Below, one piece after another: positions 23,429 to 31,602 of a stretch of DNA of 36,706 bases; position 1 is the stretch's first letter, and every line of letters starts with the position of its first letter. Below the pieces are notes generated by a model that saw only the letters and a program-made list of their open reading frames with translations, ran no database searches and had not been told where the DNA came from. Source of the DNA: an uncultured Clostridia bacterium (GTDB lineage Bacteria; Bacillota; Clostridia; Christensenellales; CAG-1252); contig CAMOTC010000005.1 in assembly GCA_946625545.1 (NCBI GenBank), forward strand, positions 1 to 36,706, read 5' to 3'. The translations under genes were made by a program, and so were the position numbers.

Positions 23429-24442
23429 TTGGAAAAAGCATTTCTCATTCGCGCGCTCGTAGCGCTCCTTCTCTCTTTCGTTATAGCGGTGATCTTCGCC
23501 CCCTTCGTTTTGCGCCTGGCAAAAAGGTTAAAAGCGGGACAACCCATACTCTCCTACGTGGAGCAGCACGCCGCAAAGGCAGGCACGCCGACCTTCGGCG
23601 GGTTTATCTTTTTGATCCCCACCTTTCTCGTGACTATCGTCTTGACTCTCCACGAGACGCCGGGCGCAGGACTTGTGGCGTCGCTCGTTATGCTCTCCTA
23701 TGCCGTGCTCGGTTTTCTCGACGACTTTATCAAGATCCGCACCAAGGACAACCTCGGTCTAAGACCCTATCAAAAGATCATCGGACAAGCCGCCATCGCC
23801 GTGATCGTCGCGATTTACGCCTTTCGTTCGAGTGAGATCGGATCGTACGTGTACCTTCCTTTCTTATCTCAGCCGATCGATTTCGGATATTGGTATATCC
23901 CGTTCGCTTGCTTTATCTACCTCGCGCTCTCCAATTGTGTAAATCTGACCGACGGCTTGGACGGGTTGGCGTCGGGGTGTTCCGTCGTCTATCTCACCGC
24001 TTTTGCCATAGTCATCGTCATTATGATCGGTTCGAGTGGGGTCTCTCCCTCGCTCCTCACTTTTTGCTCGGCGCTGATCGGCGGACTCCTCGCATTTCTC
24101 CTCTTCAATACCAATAAGGCGTCTATCTTTATGGGGGACACAGGCTCCCTCGCGCTCGGAGGTGCCTGTGCGGCGGTCGCACTCTTTTCCAAACAACCCT
24201 TCCTCGTCCCCATCTGCGGCATAATGTTTGTGGTATCGGGCATATCTATAATGATACAAGTCGCTTATTTCAAGCTGACGCATGGGAAGCGCGTCTTTCT
24301 AATGGCGCCTTTCCATCATCATCTCGAGAAAAAGGGCTTGAGCGAGGCAAAGATCTGCGCGATCTATTCGATCGTTTCCTTTATAATGGGGATCCTTGCC
24401 ATCTTATCGGTAATCGTGGGGCAGTATGGATCAAATGGATAA
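23429..24442 (+). CDS. mraY: Phospho-MurNAc-pentapeptide transferase MraY
   Basis: A 337-residue polytopic membrane enzyme that moves phospho-MurNAc-pentapeptide onto undecaprenyl phosphate, making lipid I. The conserved regions are AGTPTFGGFIF, the catalytic DDF of FLDDFIK, NLTDGLDGLASG, FMGDTGSLALGG and FHHHLEKKG; about ten hydrophobic segments are visible. The start is TTG 23429, preceded by GGTAGGTG; family members begin about 45 residues before A-G-T-P-T, which fits this TTG and no ATG does. The end overlaps murD by 17 bp, so translation is coupled. Confidence 0.95.
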   Translation: MEKAFLIRALVALLLSFVIAVIFAPFVLRLAKRLKAGQPILSYVEQHAAKAGTPTFGGFIFLIPTFLVTIVLTLHETPGAGLVASLVMLSYAVLGFLDDFIKIRTKDNLGLRPYQKIIGQAAIAVIVAIYAFRSSEIGSYVYLPFLSQPIDFGYWYIPFACFIYLALSNCVNLTDGLDGLASGCSVVYLTAFAIVIVIMIGSSGVSPSLLTFCSALIGGLLAFLLFNTNKASIFMGDTGSLALGGACAAVALFSKQPFLVPICGIMFVVSGISIMIQVAYFKLTHGKRVFLMAPFHHHLEKKGLSEAKICAIYSIVSFIMGILAILSVIVGQYGSNG

Positions 24443-25691
24443 TAACGTGATCGTTCTCGGAATGGGGCGCACAGGGCGTGCGGTCAAGGAATACCTCGAG
24501 CATCGCGGGGCAAACGTTAAGTGCCTCGATGACTCTAAGGAGTACGACGGCGAGGAAGCATTATGTCGCAGATACGACTACGCCGTGATCAGCCCGGGGA
24601 TCGCTATGACCCATCCCGCTGTGCTCAGCTTAAAGGAGAGCGGCGTCCCCATCCTCTCCGAGCTCGACCTTGCATACATAAATTCCGAATCAAGAAATAT
24701 CTATGCGATCAGCGGTACGAATGGCAAGACCACGACCTCTACGATCTTGCACGCGCTCCTCTCGGGCGTCACGCACTCCCATCTCGTCGGGAATATCGGG
24801 ACGCCCTGGATATCCCGTCTCGATGATATCGAGAAGGGGGACGCCATCGTCGTGGAGACGAGCAGTTTTCAGATCGAGCAGAGCACTCTCTTTCGTCCCT
24901 ATATCGCCGCGCTCACAAACGTCGGAGAGGATCATCTCGATCGTCACATCACGGCGGAGGCCTATCAACGGATCAAGCTCTCCCTCCTCGATATGGCGAA
25001 GGTGAAAGTCATCAACAAAGGGGATCTCATGCAACGCGATGTCCCCAATGCGATCTCCTACTCGGACGTCGATCCCACGGCGGACTACTATCTTTCCGCT
25101 CGCACGATCTATCACAACGGCAAGAAATATCTCTTGCCCATCTCCTCTCGCGGAGCATCCTTTGATCTCGACTACCTATGCGCTTTTGCCGTGGCTTCGA
25201 CGGCGTTCGGCGTGAAAAGGCGGTATTTGCAGGTTTACAGTCAAGTAAAGATCCCCGGCTATCGCTTTCACTATGTCGGCACGCTCAAGGGAGCGAAGGT
25301 CTACAATGACAGCAAAGGCACGAATATCGATGCGACGGTCTTTGCGGCAGGTCGCATCGTGGAGCCTCTTGCCTTGATCCTCGGCGGGAGTGACAAAGGG
25401 GAAGACTACACGCGTCTTTTTGCACACCTCGGGAAAAACGTGCAAAGGATCTATCTGACCGGCGCGAACGCATTGAAGATATACAACGCATCGGGCGCCT
25501 TTCGTCAGAAGTGCCGTATCCTCCCCGATCTTCGCGCGGTGGTGCGCGATTTTGTCGAGGATCCACTCCCCGTCCTTCTCTTTTCTCCGGCGTCGGCGTC
25601 ATTCGACCTCTATCACAGCTACGAGGAAAGGGGACGAGATTTTGACAAAATATTCACTGAATGCGGAGGTGTACAAGATGAACTCCGATAA
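24426..25691 (+). CDS. murD: UDP-N-acetylmuramoylalanine-D-glutamate ligase MurD
   Basis: A 421-residue Mur ligase that adds D-glutamate to UDP-MurNAc-L-alanine. The N-terminal Rossmann-like domain starts VIVLGMGRTGRAVKEYL, ATP loop GTNGKTT is at 97-103, the Mg-binding region is VVETSSFQIEQ, the N-V-G-E-D-H-L-D-R-H run is the H-L-D-x-H motif, and the C-terminal domain has YNDSKGTNIDAT and LFSPASASFDLY. The start at 24426 lies inside mraY; a second in-frame ATG at 24435 is possible. The end overlaps ftsW by 14 bp. Order mraY-murD-ftsW is the standard dcw order. Confidence 0.95.
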   Translation: MDQMDNNVIVLGMGRTGRAVKEYLEHRGANVKCLDDSKEYDGEEALCRRYDYAVISPGIAMTHPAVLSLKESGVPILSELDLAYINSESRNIYAISGTNGKTTTSTILHALLSGVTHSHLVGNIGTPWISRLDDIEKGDAIVVETSSFQIEQSTLFRPYIAALTNVGEDHLDRHITAEAYQRIKLSLLDMAKVKVINKGDLMQRDVPNAISYSDVDPTADYYLSARTIYHNGKKYLLPISSRGASFDLDYLCAFAVASTAFGVKRRYLQVYSQVKIPGYRFHYVGTLKGAKVYNDSKGTNIDATVFAAGRIVEPLALILGGSDKGEDYTRLFAHLGKNVQRIYLTGANALKIYNASGAFRQKCRILPDLRAVVRDFVEDPLPVLLFSPASASFDLYHSYEERGRDFDKIFTECGGVQDELR

Positions 25692-26826
25692 TTATTCGCC
25701 TGCGATCAATGCGCCGCTTTCATTTGTTCCGAAGGAATACTCGAGGAGAAACGCCGCTCTCATCACCCTCACGATGATCCTCTCTCTATTTGGGCTCCTG
25801 ATGATCTACAGCGCGAGCGGATATGCGGCGGAAAGGTCGGTTGGGGATTCCTTTTACTATGTAAAAAAGCAGGGCATAGCCCTCCTCGTTGGAACGGCAG
25901 CGATGATCTTTCTCTCCAGAGTTGATCCTTTTACCGTCAAGAAATTGCGCTACGTGATCCTCGCGATCTCCTTTCTCCTTCTCGGGGTGATCTTTATCCC
26001 CGGAGTGGGGGTAGTCAGCTATGGCGCCAGGCGTTGGATCGATCTCGGCTTTATGACGATGCAACCCTCGGAGGTAGCGAAATTCGGCTATGCGATCTAC
26101 GCCGCATCCTTTATCTCGGATAGGAGCTTATCTTCTTTTAAGAACGTGATCCTTGTCCTTCTCCCGGGCGTCGCGATGTGTATCCTCATCATGCTCGAAC
26201 CGAATATGAGTATCACGATGTGCCTTTTTGCCTTGATGCTGTGTATGCTCCTCGCGGGAGGCATATCGGGAAAGAAGCTCCTCTTGCTCTTGATCCCCGC
26301 GCTCCTGATGATACCCGCGCTGATCCTACTTGAACCCTATCGATTGAAGCGCTTGATGGCTTTTCTCGATCCCTGGGCGTCGCCAAAGGCGGAAGGATAT
26401 CAGTTGATACAGTCCTATTATGCCCTCTGCCGCGGCGGGATCTTTGGAGTCGGGCTATTTAACAGCCGTCAAAAGTATCTCTTTCTCCCATTTGCAGAGT
26501 CCGACTTTATCTTTTCCATCATCGGCGAGGAGCTCGGGTTGACGGGGGCGATCGTCACGATGCTGCTCTTTCTCGCCTTGATCGGATACGGGTTATCCAC
26601 AGCGAAAAGGGCAAAAACGCGATTTGAAGCACTCCTTGCGAGCGGGATTACCTCGCTGATCGGGATCCAGACGGCGGTCAATCTCGCCGTAGTGACGGGA
26701 TGTATCCCGCCGACAGGGTTGCCCTTACCCTTCGTCAGCGCAGGGGGAAGTTCTCTCGTCAGTTTTATGAGCGGGGTTGGGATCTTACTCTCCATCAATC
26801 GACACAGTAGCACAAATCTCCGCTGA
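25678..26826 (+). CDS. SEDS-family peptidoglycan polymerase FtsW/SpoVE
   Basis: A 382-residue polytopic SEDS protein that polymerises lipid II at the septum together with a class B PBP. Family signatures are MIYSASGYAA in the first membrane segment, Y-G-A-R-R-W-I-D-L, Q-P-S-E-V-A-K in the first long loop, and PTGLPLPFVSAGGSSL near the end. I chose ATG 25678 because GGAGGTG lies six bases upstream; the open frame extends 42 codons further back but that part is read through murD. Whether it acts in vegetative division (FtsW) or spore cortex synthesis (SpoVE) cannot be told from sequence; it is the likely partner of the PBP at 20084. Confidence 0.92.
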   Translation: MNSDNYSPAINAPLSFVPKEYSRRNAALITLTMILSLFGLLMIYSASGYAAERSVGDSFYYVKKQGIALLVGTAAMIFLSRVDPFTVKKLRYVILAISFLLLGVIFIPGVGVVSYGARRWIDLGFMTMQPSEVAKFGYAIYAASFISDRSLSSFKNVILVLLPGVAMCILIMLEPNMSITMCLFALMLCMLLAGGISGKKLLLLLIPALLMIPALILLEPYRLKRLMAFLDPWASPKAEGYQLIQSYYALCRGGIFGVGLFNSRQKYLFLPFAESDFIFSIIGEELGLTGAIVTMLLFLALIGYGLSTAKRAKTRFEALLASGITSLIGIQTAVNLAVVTGCIPPTGLPLPFVSAGGSSLVSFMSGVGILLSINRHSSTNLR

Positions 26827-26850
26827 TACCATAAGATGTAGTATCTTTTT
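26825..26850 (+). terminator. Weak terminator or attenuator between ftsW and murA
   Basis: GATAC (26825-26829) and GTATC (26841-26845) can pair, followed by five T residues. A five-base stem is weak, so it would at most reduce read-through into murA. Confidence 0.3.
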
Positions 26851-26866
26851 ACATTGGAGATTTTTT

Positions 26867-28120
26867 ATGAGCCGATTGCTGATAAAAGGCGGAAATCCTT
26901 TACGCGGTGAAGTACGCATCAAGGCGGCGAAAAATGCCGTCTTACCCATCCTTGCCGCCTCGCTGCTGACACAAGACGAATGCGTGATAAAGGACGTTCC
27001 CCATATCACCGATATAACGTATATGCTCAAGATCATGGGCGCGCTCGGCAGTAGTTACACCGTCGATGGCGACATTCTCGCGATCAAGAGCGAAGCCCCG
27101 ACCCATTACAGCGTTCCCGCGGAGTACGCAAAGGAACTGCGATCCTCGCTTTTTCTCCTCGGGCCCTTGCTCGGGAGAGTGCGTCGTGCCGTCGTCGCCT
27201 ATCCCGGCGGATGCGATATCGGCGTCCGTCCCTTGGATATCCATCTGAAAGGCTTACGCGAGATGGGGGTCGCGATCGAGGAGAGTCACGGCAAGATCTA
27301 CTGTGACGGCACACGACTCAAAGGGGCGGATGTCCTCCTCGACTTTCCCAGCGTGGGGGCGACGGAAAACCTGATGATGGCTGCCGCCTCGGCTCGTGGT
27401 GTGACGCGCATCTCCAATGCGGCGAAAGAGCCTGAGATCGTCGATCTGCAAAACTTTATCAACGCGATGGGCGGCAAGATCACGGGGGCAGGGAGCGACC
27501 GCATCGTGATAGAAGGGGTGGAGAAATTGCACGGATGCGAGTACACTCCGATCCCCGACCGCATCGTCGCAGGGACTATCCTGATCGGCGGGGCGGTATG
27601 CGGCGGAGACGTTACTATCAGTAACGTGATCCCCGATCATCTCGAGCCCCTCCTCTTCAAAATCAACAAAAGCGCTTGCCATCTCTCTCTGCGGAGTGAT
27701 AATATATCAATAACCGCAGAGGGGCGTCCACGTACTTTCGATAAACTGGAGACACAGCCCTATCCCGGCTTTCCGACAGACCTTCAGTCGCAGATCATGG
27801 TGCTGATGTCGGTCGCAGAAGGGACGGGAGTCATCGTCGAGAATATCTTTGAGACTCGCTTTCGTATCGTGCGGGAGCTGATCAAGATGGGAGCGACGAT
27901 CACCGTGAAGGATCGCACCGCAGTGATCCGCGGGGTAAAGAGGCTCGAAGGGGCGGCAGTCTCCGCCGCCGATCTCCGAGGCGGGGCGGCGCTCGTCATC
28001 GCAGGCGCAAAGGCGGAGGGATTCACCACGATCGATAACGCTCGCTATATCGACAGAGGATATGAGTCGATCGAGAGGATCTTCGGAGAGCTCGGCGTCG
28101 AGATAAATAGGTTGGAATGA
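26867..28120 (+). CDS. murA: UDP-N-acetylglucosamine 1-carboxyvinyltransferase MurA
   Basis: A 417-residue enzyme that transfers enolpyruvate to UDP-GlcNAc, the first committed step of peptidoglycan synthesis and the fosfomycin target. The active-site cysteine is C116 in YPGGCDIGVRP, so the enzyme should be fosfomycin-sensitive at this position. The N-terminal K-N-A in I-K-A-A-K-N-A-V-L-P-I and the C-terminal D-L-R-G-G-A-A-L-V-I-A-G are family motifs. ATG 26867 has TGGAG seven bases upstream; the earlier frame lies in the end of ftsW and is rejected. In this cluster murA occupies the place where murG usually stands between ftsW and ftsQ. Its end overlaps ftsQ by four bases. Confidence 0.95.
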   Translation: MSRLLIKGGNPLRGEVRIKAAKNAVLPILAASLLTQDECVIKDVPHITDITYMLKIMGALGSSYTVDGDILAIKSEAPTHYSVPAEYAKELRSSLFLLGPLLGRVRRAVVAYPGGCDIGVRPLDIHLKGLREMGVAIEESHGKIYCDGTRLKGADVLLDFPSVGATENLMMAAASARGVTRISNAAKEPEIVDLQNFINAMGGKITGAGSDRIVIEGVEKLHGCEYTPIPDRIVAGTILIGGAVCGGDVTISNVIPDHLEPLLFKINKSACHLSLRSDNISITAEGRPRTFDKLETQPYPGFPTDLQSQIMVLMSVAEGTGVIVENIFETRFRIVRELIKMGATITVKDRTAVIRGVKRLEGAAVSAADLRGGAALVIAGAKAEGFTTIDNARYIDRGYESIERIFGELGVEINRLE

Positions 28121-28926
28121 ATAGGTCGAAACTAATCATCGGTATCTTTATAGTTTTTATTTTGATCGTGATCACGATCGTGCTCTTGGCTTGCACCGTC
28201 TTTGTCGTACGTCAAGTGGTCATCGAGAAGGAGGTGGATTCTCCTCTCCTTGACGATGATAAGATCGTCGAGAGCAGTGGTCTCTCTATCGGCAAAAGTA
28301 TCATTTCCATCAGCAAGGAAAAGGTCGAGTCTTCCATCGAAAAGGAGAATCCTTACGTGGAAGTAAAAAATATCTCTCGAGTTTTCCCCAATAAAGTCAT
28401 CATCGAGGTGACCGTTCGGACAGGAATTATGGTGATCTCCTCTTCTGACGGTGCGTATCGTGCTCTTGTGGATTCCTCGTTGAAAGTTTTGAACGTCCTT
28501 CCCGCCGCGGATACGCTCTCCGTCGATGCGACGTTGGTTAGCGGCGCGACGTTCCTCCTTCCCGACAGCGGGGCGGAGTCTTTGATCGGATCGGTTTTGA
28601 CCTTGTCGGACGATTCTCTCACTCCCATCTTTAAGGACTTTGCCTCTTTTACCGAAGAGTTCGACCTCGGAGGGCAGAGTTTTACCACGCTGTATAAGGA
28701 GATCTCCTTCCGAGAGGGAGAGGGCGCTACCCTCGTGCTCATTCGTACCAATAGAGGGGTTTCTTTCGTCCTAGATACCTCGCTCACCTCCTCGATCAAG
28801 TATCAGCTGTATGCCTGTATGTACTATTACACGACGGATAAGGAAGTGACTATCGACCGCACGAAAGGATATATCGCCTTCGATCGCACGAGAAATTCAT
28901 ATAATTGGCTCGAGTCGTTGGACTGA
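28117..28926 (+). CDS. ftsQ: Cell division protein FtsQ/DivIB
   Basis: A 269-residue bitopic membrane protein of the FtsQ/DivIB family, which links FtsL and FtsB/DivIC in the divisome and helps to activate septal synthesis. One transmembrane segment covers about residues 6-29. The outer part begins with a POTRA-type domain: VVRQVVIEKEV, the helix LDDDKIVESSGLSIGKSIISI, and ENPYVEVKNISRVFPNKVIIEVTVR, which is the conserved P-x-V-x-x-x-x-I-x-x-x-x-P-x-x-L-x-I-x-V-x-E run with T-V-R for V-x-E. A beta domain follows. The start overlaps the murA stop (ATGA). After it the ftsA promoter begins, so it is probably the last gene of the first dcw transcript. Confidence 0.88.
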   Translation: MNRSKLIIGIFIVFILIVITIVLLACTVFVVRQVVIEKEVDSPLLDDDKIVESSGLSIGKSIISISKEKVESSIEKENPYVEVKNISRVFPNKVIIEVTVRTGIMVISSSDGAYRALVDSSLKVLNVLPAADTLSVDATLVSGATFLLPDSGAESLIGSVLTLSDDSLTPIFKDFASFTEEFDLGGQSFTTLYKEISFREGEGATLVLIRTNRGVSFVLDTSLTSSIKYQLYACMYYYTTDKEVTIDRTKGYIAFDRTRNSYNWLESLD

Positions 28927-28963
28927 TTTTTGCATTTTTTTATAAAACACCCGTTTTCCGCTA

Positions 28964-28992
28964 TTGACAACTATAAATTATTATTTTATAAT
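28964..28992 (+). promoter_or_regulatory. Perfect-consensus sigma-A promoter of ftsA-ftsZ
   Basis: TTGACA (28964-28969), 17 bp, TATAAT (28987-28992): both hexamers and the spacing are ideal. The start should be near 29000, just before AGGGGG at 29003-29008. It is the strongest-looking promoter in the window. Confidence 0.88.
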
Positions 28993-29012
28993 AATAAATT
29001 ATAGGGGGTTTT

Positions 29013-30164
29013 ATGTCCAAGCTGTCCGATATGGTCGTCATCGATATAGGATCAAAGAATATCTCTGCATACAACGCAGAGTTTCTTTCGGACGAGAATT
29101 TTTCTATCAAAAATTCATATTCGATCGAGTACAGCGGCTACATGGACGGCAGTTGGATCGTCCCCGAGGAGATCATCCCTTCCATCGTCAAATTGATCGA
29201 CAGGATGGAGAGAGCTTCGGGCAGGATCAAGCGGGTCTATATCGGGATCCCGACGCAGTTCGTCGTCGTACGCAGCGTAGCGGATCACCTCTATTTCCAG
29301 AAGAGAAAGCGTCTCACCTCGTCGGATATCGACGATCTGATCGACGCGAAAGACCCTTATCGCAATACGCCCTATAAGAGGATCCACGCCGAGCCTGTCT
29401 TTTATATGAATGACAGGGGAGAGCGCCTCTATTCTCCGATCGGGAAGGAGACCTCCTCTCTCACCGCGCAGATCTCCTACGTCGGCGCGAGACGTGACGT
29501 CATCTCGGATATTCGCGACGGACTCATTCGCCACGGGGTAAAGTCTGTGGATTTCATTCAGTCGGAGTATGCCGCGGCTCTCGCGCTCTTTTCTAAAGAG
29601 GAAAGAAAGAACGGCATCATCCTCGCGGACATAGGCTATCTCTCCACCTCCGTCCTGTACGTAGGCGGCGACGCGCTCCTTGATCTGAAGGACTTTTCTC
29701 TCGGCGGGAGTATGATCCCTCTCGGGATCTCCACCACCTTGAATGTCCCCTTTCCCATCGCGTCTGCGATCATGGGGAAGATCAATCTCGGATACAAGGA
29801 CGAGGGCGAGTATTCGCTGAAATACGACGCGAATACCTATACCCTCCCTATCGCGCAGGTTAATACCATCACCAAGGAGAGCATTGCCTGCGTGGTAAAG
29901 TACATAAAGAAAGCGATAGAGGCATTTCGTTACGAGGTCGCTCCCGATATGCCCATCTATCTGACGGGTGGTGGTTTCTCCGAGATCCGCTTTGCCCGCG
30001 AGTTTATGGCAAAGTATTTCGATCGAGAGGTCGAGGTAGTGCAGCCCTCTATGCCGAATTACGACAGACCGTCCTATTCGTCTATGATCGGGCTGATGAA
30101 GAAAGCAATCAACATGGAAAAGGGCGAGAAATTCGGATTTCTCAAGAGACTTTTCCGTTTATAG
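29013..30164 (+). CDS. ftsA: Cell division protein FtsA, membrane tether of FtsZ
   Basis: A 383-residue actin-like ATPase, shorter than typical FtsA (about 420). The actin-fold motifs are phosphate-1 VIDIGSKNISAY at the N-terminus, phosphate-2 LADIGYLSTSVLYVGG, and the adenosine motif IYLTGGGFSEI. The SHS2-type insertion is present (EEIIPSIVKLID, V-Y-I-G-I-P). The C-terminus GFLKRLFRL is a typical amphipathic membrane-targeting helix. AGGGGG precedes ATG 29013. ftsZ follows after nine bases, and the two share the strong promoter at 28964. Identity rests on position, fold motifs and the C-terminal helix. Confidence 0.9.
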   Translation: MSKLSDMVVIDIGSKNISAYNAEFLSDENFSIKNSYSIEYSGYMDGSWIVPEEIIPSIVKLIDRMERASGRIKRVYIGIPTQFVVVRSVADHLYFQKRKRLTSSDIDDLIDAKDPYRNTPYKRIHAEPVFYMNDRGERLYSPIGKETSSLTAQISYVGARRDVISDIRDGLIRHGVKSVDFIQSEYAAALALFSKEERKNGIILADIGYLSTSVLYVGGDALLDLKDFSLGGSMIPLGISTTLNVPFPIASAIMGKINLGYKDEGEYSLKYDANTYTLPIAQVNTITKESIACVVKYIKKAIEAFRYEVAPDMPIYLTGGGFSEIRFAREFMAKYFDREVEVVQPSMPNYDRPSYSSMIGLMKKAINMEKGEKFGFLKRLFRL

Positions 30165-30173
30165 GAGGTTACT

Positions 30174-31469
30174 ATGGACGATTTCTTTATGAACCAAATG
30201 AACTCAACCGACCTGCCTAACGCGCAGCCGACAGAGGAGACGGTTCCTTTTGTCAATCCTATGCTCAATCCCGATGACGAGGAGGATCTCACCGAGCGCG
30301 TGTGTAAGATCCTCGTGATCGGCGTCGGCGGTGCGGGTAATAACGCCGTCAATCGTATGATCCTCAGCGGGATCAAGAGCGCCGATTTTGTCGCCGCGAA
30401 TACCGATAAGCAGGATTTGATCTATTGCGCGAAGGGCAGGACCGACTTGAAGAGGCTCATGCTCGGTGTAAATTCCACAAAGGGTCTCGGCGCAGGCTCC
30501 GATCCCAAGGTGGGCAAGAAAGCCGCCGAAGAGACTCGCGAGATCATCAAGGAGCTCTTGACGGGGATCGACCTCCTCTTTATCACCGCAGGTATGGGTG
30601 GCGGTACGGGCACTGGCGCCGCGCCTGTTATCGCGAGCATCGCGCATGAGCTCGGGATCCTGACCATCGCCGTCGTCACCACTCCCTTTAAGTTTGAGGG
30701 TGACCGCAGAATGTCGCAGGCTCTCAGCGGCATCGACGAACTGCGTCCTTACGTGGATACGCTCCTCGTTATCCCCAATCAAAAACTTCTCGACGTACTC
30801 CCCAAGGGCACGACTTTTGCCGATGCTTTTGCTTATGCCGACGATATCCTTCGCCAAGGTATCCAAGGCATCGCAGGTCTCATTGTCAAAAATTCTCTCA
30901 TCAACCGTGACTTTGCCGACGTAAAGACCGTCTTAAAGGCGAAAGGCTTTGCGCATATCGGCATCGGCTCTGCGGAAGGGGAGAACCGTACCGTTGAAGC
31001 GATCACCAAGGCAGTCAACAATCGCCTCCTCGACACGAATATTCGCGAGGCGAGCGCCGCGATCCTCTTTGTCAGCGGCGGCTCCGATCTGACCCTTGCC
31101 GAGATCGACGAGGCAGGATCTCTCGTCGCGCAGGTACTGAATCCCGATGCGACCTTGATCTTCGGCGCGGATAACAGCCAGCAGACGAGCGGCGTCACCG
31201 TCACGATCATCGCGACAGGGTTCAAGAATGGAAATGATCCGATGTATCTCCGCACCCTCCCGTCCAATGCTCCGATCTCCCCGCGCGATCACATGATCCC
31301 GCACGATCGTGTCACTTCCTTTACCGATCTCCCGCCGATGCCCGATCGCAGACCTCCCGTCAACGATGCGCCCGTTCCTCCGCAGAATAACGACGACTCG
31401 GACGGTAGGATCCGTCTCTCCGACAATGATCTCCCTCCCTTTATGAGAAAGATCAAGCATCAGCAGTAA
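30174..31469 (+). CDS. ftsZ: Cell division protein FtsZ
   Basis: A 431-residue tubulin-like GTPase that forms the cytokinetic ring. The N-terminal tail is about 40 residues, longer than usual (Asp, Asn, Pro and Glu rich), before CKILVIGVGGAGNNAVNRM. The tubulin signature GGGTGTG is at 142-148, NTDKQDL and the T7 region around NREFADV-like NRDFADVKTVL are present. A Pro/Asp-rich linker follows, and the C-terminal conserved peptide is DLPPFMRKIK, the docking site for FtsA and SepF, both encoded in this window. AGGAGGTT precedes ATG 30174. A strong terminator follows. Confidence 0.97.
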   Translation: MDDFFMNQMNSTDLPNAQPTEETVPFVNPMLNPDDEEDLTERVCKILVIGVGGAGNNAVNRMILSGIKSADFVAANTDKQDLIYCAKGRTDLKRLMLGVNSTKGLGAGSDPKVGKKAAEETREIIKELLTGIDLLFITAGMGGGTGTGAAPVIASIAHELGILTIAVVTTPFKFEGDRRMSQALSGIDELRPYVDTLLVIPNQKLLDVLPKGTTFADAFAYADDILRQGIQGIAGLIVKNSLINRDFADVKTVLKAKGFAHIGIGSAEGENRTVEAITKAVNNRLLDTNIREASAAILFVSGGSDLTLAEIDEAGSLVAQVLNPDATLIFGADNSQQTSGVTVTIIATGFKNGNDPMYLRTLPSNAPISPRDHMIPHDRVTSFTDLPPMPDRRPPVNDAPVPPQNNDDSDGRIRLSDNDLPPFMRKIKHQQ

Positions 31470-31488
31470 ATCGGTGGAATATGAAATC

Positions 31489-31519
31489 AAGCATTCGCGT
31501 TATGCGAATGCTTTTTTTT
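31489..31519 (+). terminator. Intrinsic terminator after ftsZ
   Basis: Ten-base perfect arms AAGCATTCGC and GCGAATGCTT with a five-base loop and a run of eight T residues. It separates the division genes from the sporulation block. Confidence 0.95.
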
Positions 31520-31540
31520 CTTCGCGATAGTCGTATCTCT

Positions 31541-31591
31541 TTAGACAAAAAAGGACTATTTCTTTCTCTTTTCCGAGATGCGACTTATGAT
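31541..31591 (+). promoter_or_regulatory. Possible Spo0A-controlled promoter of spoIIGA-sigE
   Basis: TTAGACA (31541-31547) is the reverse of TGTCTAA, one mismatch from the Spo0A box TGTCGAA. TATGAT (31586-31591) is a 5/6 -10 box and no good -35 box stands 17 bp before it, as expected for an activator-dependent promoter such as Bacillus spoIIG. The ATG at 31603 has no Shine-Dalgarno sequence. Confidence 0.32.
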
Positions 31592-31602
31592 AGTCTATAA
31601 CT

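Noticed and set aside
23422-23835. A 137-codon frame overlapping the start of mraY
   Set aside because: It is a shifted frame of mraY, very rich in Arg and Ser, with no homology signal.
25552-25677. Longer N-terminus for FtsW from 25552
   Set aside because: The stretch is out-of-frame murD sequence; the GGAGGTG and ATG at 25678 give a normal SEDS protein.
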